The position numbers were made by a program, and so were the translations under genes. A DNA stretch of 64,000 bases from Manduca sexta. Taxonomy: Eukaryota; Arthropoda; Insecta; Lepidoptera; Sphingidae. Of this stretch, positions 59,723-64,000 are shown in pieces (position 1 is the first letter of the stretch; every line of letters begins with the position of its first letter). The notes beneath the pieces are model-generated. The model saw only the letters and a program-made list of their open reading frames with translations, did no database searches and was not told the DNA's origin. The DNA is taken from assembly GCF_014839805.1 (NCBI RefSeq), contig NC_051142.1, positions 18,260,589 through 18,324,588 on the forward strand. The letters run 5' to 3'.

Positions 59723-61232
59723 ATAACAATGTGATCCCTGGATTATCAGGTATCCTTTGTTAACTATAATAGTTCGCAAAGGCCTAGTTATAAATCAAAA
59801 ACATACCCTCACACTATAATCAAGCATTGTGTAAGCCAGTCCGTATTGGCACGAAGTGTGTTCTACGGAGCGTGACGTATCGGATGTCGGGTCACGCACC
59901 AGTGCTTGAGAACAGCTCCTTGCGCATGAGCTTGCGGCAAACAGAAGATATAAACCAAAAGTAAGATAATACCAAGCCCAGTGGCAAAGGGTTAACACGA
60001 TCCCTACCGACTCACAATTAAAGTACTATTTACACAAGAATAATTTTTTTTGTATTTTTTTTTAGAGTTTTATATCACTTCGTTGTCCGCCTGTCGAGGC
60101 AATATTTCCTCAGGAATACACAAAGGTATCAAGTTAAAATTTATATCAGATGCTTGGGTATACGGCATCTTTCAACTGAGAAAAAGATATGACTGTTTAT
60201 GTAGTATATTTCGCTATTTCATAAGGGAACAAATTCCCATAGGCTACATCCAGTTGTACTAAAATTATGAAATATGTAATATGTCTGCGTCAAGCTGTCG
60301 TTCTTTAGTGTGTTGGTCTTTTATTTATTTAATAATTTCTTATTAACCTGTTAGTTCAAATCGTTTTCGGAGTGCAGTGGCTTCTGGAGTCGGTATTTTT
60401 GTATAAATATTTTTAGGCGTTCGTTTCGCTTGCCTCTAACCTGGCAAATCCTCGTCGTTTGTATTAAAAAACCATTAAATGCTCACATATAGATTTATTA
60501 AAATTCAATAAAATTACAACAACCAGATTTGTGATGCAATTAAATTATTAACTATACTACGACAGTCATTATAATATTTCCAAAATGTGTTATAGTTATT
60601 TATTATTGGTATTTCTCTACTAGGAACAAGATATTTCCAAAAAAAAACTATTTTATTAATTTGTAAAATTGTGGACGATGATTTAAATAATCTAAGGAAC
60701 AGTATAAAAAGTTAAAATATTCCACAATTGTTTCTAACATTCGTCAATTTTCAATGTTACCTTTCTTCAGTAATTACCATTTCTAGAGCCTTTTAATTAC
60801 AACCGCAGTTAAATTTATTTAAAGTCTTATATCAAATTCAAAAATAGATAGTGTACCCTGGTTAGTTCCAATACCTGAATACCGATAATTCCATTAAAAA
60901 AAATACAATATTCACAACAAAATCTTAAAGATTTAATTATTAAACTTAAAATAGTACCCGTCATATTTTATTTATTTTTTATTGCACTAATATAATGTAT
61001 TTTATAAACTCTGAAATTCTATACAGTTACAAAAAATATATATACAAAATGGACAGTTTGTTTCCCGATTTTCAAAGGCTTCGTAAAAATGAACAATTAT
61101 ATCGTAAGTCAAAAATATTTTAGAAATGTGGAATTTTTAGTAGAGAAATACCTTAAAGCTAGAAGTAAATTATAATATCAAGAATAAAAGAACATTATTA
61201 TATAAGTTCTTATTTTATATTATTGTACTTTA
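59723..61232. other. Non-coding stretch
   Basis: Very AT-rich from about 60300 on. No gene or repeat I can support. Confidence 0.5.
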
Positions 61233-62438
61233 GTCCATTGAAAAGTTACATTTGGGGTTGCGTTTTTTAGAGGACGCAATTTTATTTTTTTGAAGTGTAG
61301 GGGGGGTCAGTCTAAAGCTAAAACCAAGTTTGTGGGGTCGCCACCCTTGTCCCACGGCCGGCATCTTGAAAATAGGGGTTGAAATAGTTTTTACGAAGTA
61401 TCTCTTAAACTATTTATCTGACAAAAAAAATGTATCAACATTTTTTGTTGCAAATTAAATTCTCTACAACTTTGGTCCAGTAACTTTTTTCGTTGAACTA
61501 TAAATAAAAAGTTATAAGCGAAAATGTAAAAAAATTCAATGTTAGGCAATGTCCATTGCAACGTCATCAGAACATGTGCTTATAAGGTTCATAATACTTT
61601 TTTTGTACTCTCATTAATACCCAAATACCCAAGGGACCAATAGGGAACAAAATAACATCTGCCTGCTATTATTATTATTATTTCTAACCTCTCTTATTGT
61701 AAGAGTAGCTGATAATATTGTGTTGAAGTTGTCGTTCAACTTATATCTTTTAGTTGTGCTGTGCTTTAAAAGACTTTTAAAAGTCAAAATGCTAATAAAA
61801 AAAGTAGTTTTCACTAAAGTTAAAATCGTGTTTAAAATCATTCGAAATCGTCTTCACAATTAAAAACAGAATAAAATACATCCGCACGTACAGAAATATG
61901 TAGCACAACTTAAAGATATAAGTTAAACGACAATTTCAAAACAATATTATCAGCTATTCTTACAATATGAGAGGTAAGAAATAATAATAATAATAGAAGG
62001 CAGATGTTCTTTTGTTCCCTAATGGTCCCTTAGGTATTTGGGTATTAATGAGAGTACAAAAAAAGTATTATGAACCTTATAAACACACGTTCTGATGACG
62101 TTGCAATGGACATTGCTTAACATTGAATTTCTTAACATTTTCGCTTATAACTTTTTTATTTATAGTTCTACGACAAAAAGTTACTAGACCAAAGTTGTAG
62201 AGAATTTAATTTGCAAGAAAAAATGTTTATATTTTTTTTTCAGATAAATAGTTTAAGAGATACATCGTAAAAACCATTTCAACCCCTATTTTCAAGATGG
62301 CGGCCGTGGGACAAGGGTGGCGACCCCACAAACTTGGTTTTAGCTTTAGACTGACCCCCCCCTACACTTCAAAAAAATAAAATTGCGTCCACTAAAAAAC
62401 GCAAGGTAAGGCCTAAAAAATGTAACATTTCAATGGAC
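61233..62438. mobile_element. Long palindromic non-autonomous element, copy 2
   Basis: 1206 bp, flanked by TA (61231-61232 and 62439-62440). Left arm 61233-61760, right arm 61902-62438, loop about 140 bp. More complete than copy 1. The arms are roughly 90% or more identical inverted, with indels in A/T runs and a 13-bp difference near the tips: 'tggggttg' in the left arm against 'ttttttaggccttaccttg' in the right. No ORF of note; the 75-codon ORF inside is arm sequence. Confidence 0.92.
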
Positions 62439-63550
62439 TACTTATGTTTACGGTATTTTTATGTCTTTTTATTATTTTGATTTTTTTTTTGTTATTTAAA
62501 ATGTCCCTTTTTGGACTTTGCGGTATGTTATTAATACAATTAACCACATAGTGGCTTCATATCTTACAAACTAAGTTTTTTTTTATTATTTTTTTGTGAT
62601 TTTTATCTTTTTTTTGGCTACAACGTAATCGTGAAAGTTTTATAACAGATATAGGCATAAGACATTGGAAATTTCATTGAAACTTAAGCAATATTTTGCT
62701 TTATTTAGTGTTGCCATGGGCAATCACACTAGCTCAAAAATCAAACATTGTTTCACATTGTAGATATGTGAAATTACAAATCGCCAGAAATATGATTATA
62801 CTCAAAGTATTAATTCGCTATTTGCTAGAATTCCTTTCGATTAACTACTCTTGAGATTAATGTCGCTGAATAAAGATTTTTACAATCGCTTAATGGGGTG
62901 TTGTTGGTCATAAACAGCACAGCCCGGCCTGGGAATCGAACTTAAAACTCGTAAATAATTCGCTATGGCATTCGCTTTATAAATAACATTTGAATTACCA
63001 GAATATACTTGAATACTTTTAAATTGAAACTAATGATAATTAATAATTCAAAATCTACACAAGCAAAAGTTTCTCAAACTACATTTGTACGTTGCGACCA
63101 AGGCGGCTAACCGAAACAACCGTGGACCATTATATTTTTAAGTATTGTAAACGTCATGATCGTCAGATTCCAGAATGTAATCATGTAACAGAAGACCTTT
63201 TAAAAACATAGATCGGGTCAGCACAAAGATTCTGGAATGGACTGAACTTAAAGCAATTTCAATAGATTACGTTGCATTTTCTATATGCTATAGTCACCTA
63301 CGGACACAAAACATCAAAATTGAAACGGTACTACGTCTCACACATCTTAGTCCAACTTGACAAAAGTAACATCATTGTTTCTAGTTCTATAATGTCATAA
63401 CAATAAATCAGTTGTCCATGTAGCAATTGATTGGTCCGATACGTTTTTTTAATGGTTTATCCTGCTGACACGTCGCCGCTAACACGTCAATGAATAATGA
63501 CCCTTACGCCCCATCCATATCATAACACTTTCCGAACAGATCTGTTAAAT
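62439..63550. other. Non-coding stretch below the 63551 ORF
   Basis: AT-rich, then mixed. 'cctgggaatcgaactt' near 62927 looks like an inverted B-box of a degraded SINE. It could be 3' UTR of the ORF above; an ATTAAA on the minus strand lies near 63447. Confidence 0.4.
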
Positions 63551-64000
63551 CTACATTCTGATTCCTGCTTCCAGGTCTGCTATGTTCCGAAACATCACAA
63601 ATCGATCTTTGTATGGAGCCAACAATTTATACTGCCTTTCTGCGCGCTCTGGTAACTTGTCTACTTTTTGGTAAAACCCTCCTGGCAAGATAACACCGAA
63701 TTCAATCTCAGATGTATCGTCGGATGCTGGATTTTCCTTTTTTCCTGATTTCGTCGGTGTGCGCTGTTGCTGTTCGGCGGACTTCGGCAATGTGTTTTTC
63801 AAGGAGTGGTGGCAGTGCTTCGATGGCCGTACCTTATGTGTCGGTGCAGGGGGCGATACCCGCGCCTGCCGCATTGGAGACTTTTGTGGCGGCTTTACCT
63901 CGTTTCCGACATTCGCTTCTGTATGTTCAGTACCGGCCTTTCTTTGCTGGAGATTCCATTCGATTTTCTTGGCCACTTTTTGCAATCTTGATATGATATG
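63551..64000 (-). CDS. Unrecognised protein, 3' end only (runs off window)
   Basis: 149 codons open from the window edge to TAG at 63551-63553. The first Met is not visible, so the protein continues past 64000. The N-terminal part seen is basic and Pro/Ser/Gln/Lys-rich (QQRTPTKSGKKENPASDD). The end is more ordered, with IEFGVILPGGFYQKVDKLPE, then LLAPYKDRFVMFRNI and DLEAGIRM. Its GC content, near 50%, and smooth codon use contrast with the AT-rich surroundings and argue that it is coding. I do not recognise the family. It could be the last exon of a neighbouring gene or the end of a transposon ORF (a gag-like or nucleic-acid-binding protein). No reverse transcriptase or transposase follows it on the same strand. 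Confidence 0.5.
   Translation of the reverse strand, partial: HIISRLQKVAKKIEWNLQQRKAGTEHTEANVGNEVKPPQKSPMRQARVSPPAPTHKVRPSKHCHHSLKNTLPKSAEQQQRTPTKSGKKENPASDDTSEIEFGVILPGGFYQKVDKLPERAERQYKLLAPYKDRFVMFRNIADLEAGIRM

Noticed and set aside
1..64000. CRISPR array, bacterial operon or prophage
   Set aside because: No regularly spaced short direct repeats and no prokaryotic gene layout; introns, SINEs and Helitron-like elements show animal nuclear DNA.

Overview
This is animal, almost certainly lepidopteran, genomic DNA: AT-rich (by eye about 35-37% GC), with short exons split by introns and a dense load of repeats typical of moths and butterflies. These include Helitron-like elements with A|TC...CTRR|T ends, two tRNA-derived SINE families, several MITE-like elements, and the common repeats carrying 'gatggtaagcgatacgaccgc' or 'ccggcataattgtgtcgactg'. 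The order is inferred from repeat types. No species can be named.

One protein-coding gene is well supported. It is on the minus strand from 30318 down to 3414 and encodes a DENN-domain Rab guanine-nucleotide exchange factor of the DENND2 type. I reconstruct 11 exons by splice signals, reading phase and domain order. Joined, they give 2388 nt in one frame, 795 residues plus stop, with the 5' end still open. The last ten exons lie within 6.6 kb (3414-10003) and hold the whole uDENN-cDENN-dDENN module. One more exon (29926-30318) codes a Lys/Ser-rich, probably disordered N-terminal part and sits across a 19.9 kb intron. Further 5' exons must lie above 30.3 kb, inside or beyond the window; I could not identify them.

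The rest is intron or intergenic DNA made largely of transposable-element remains. Layout: 1-3413 is 3' flank with two MITE-like elements and a possible poly(A) signal. 3414-10003 is the DENN core, with SINEs and a Helitron-like copy in its introns. 10004-29925 is the giant intron, holding repeats, a double hairpin at 25.4-25.6 kb, a GC-rich island at 11.7 kb and a promoter-like patch at 24.3 kb. 30319-63550 is repeat-rich non-coding DNA. 63551-64000 is the 3' end of an unrecognised, clearly coding-like minus-strand ORF that runs off the window.

The most unusual objects are two copies of a non-autonomous element built as a long palindrome (45981-47097 and 61233-62438). Each has arms of about 430-540 bp around a loop of 140-190 bp and is flanked by TA. 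The two copies share the same asymmetric differences between arms, so they come from one source and did not form independently. Any transcript through them would fold into a long double-stranded RNA.
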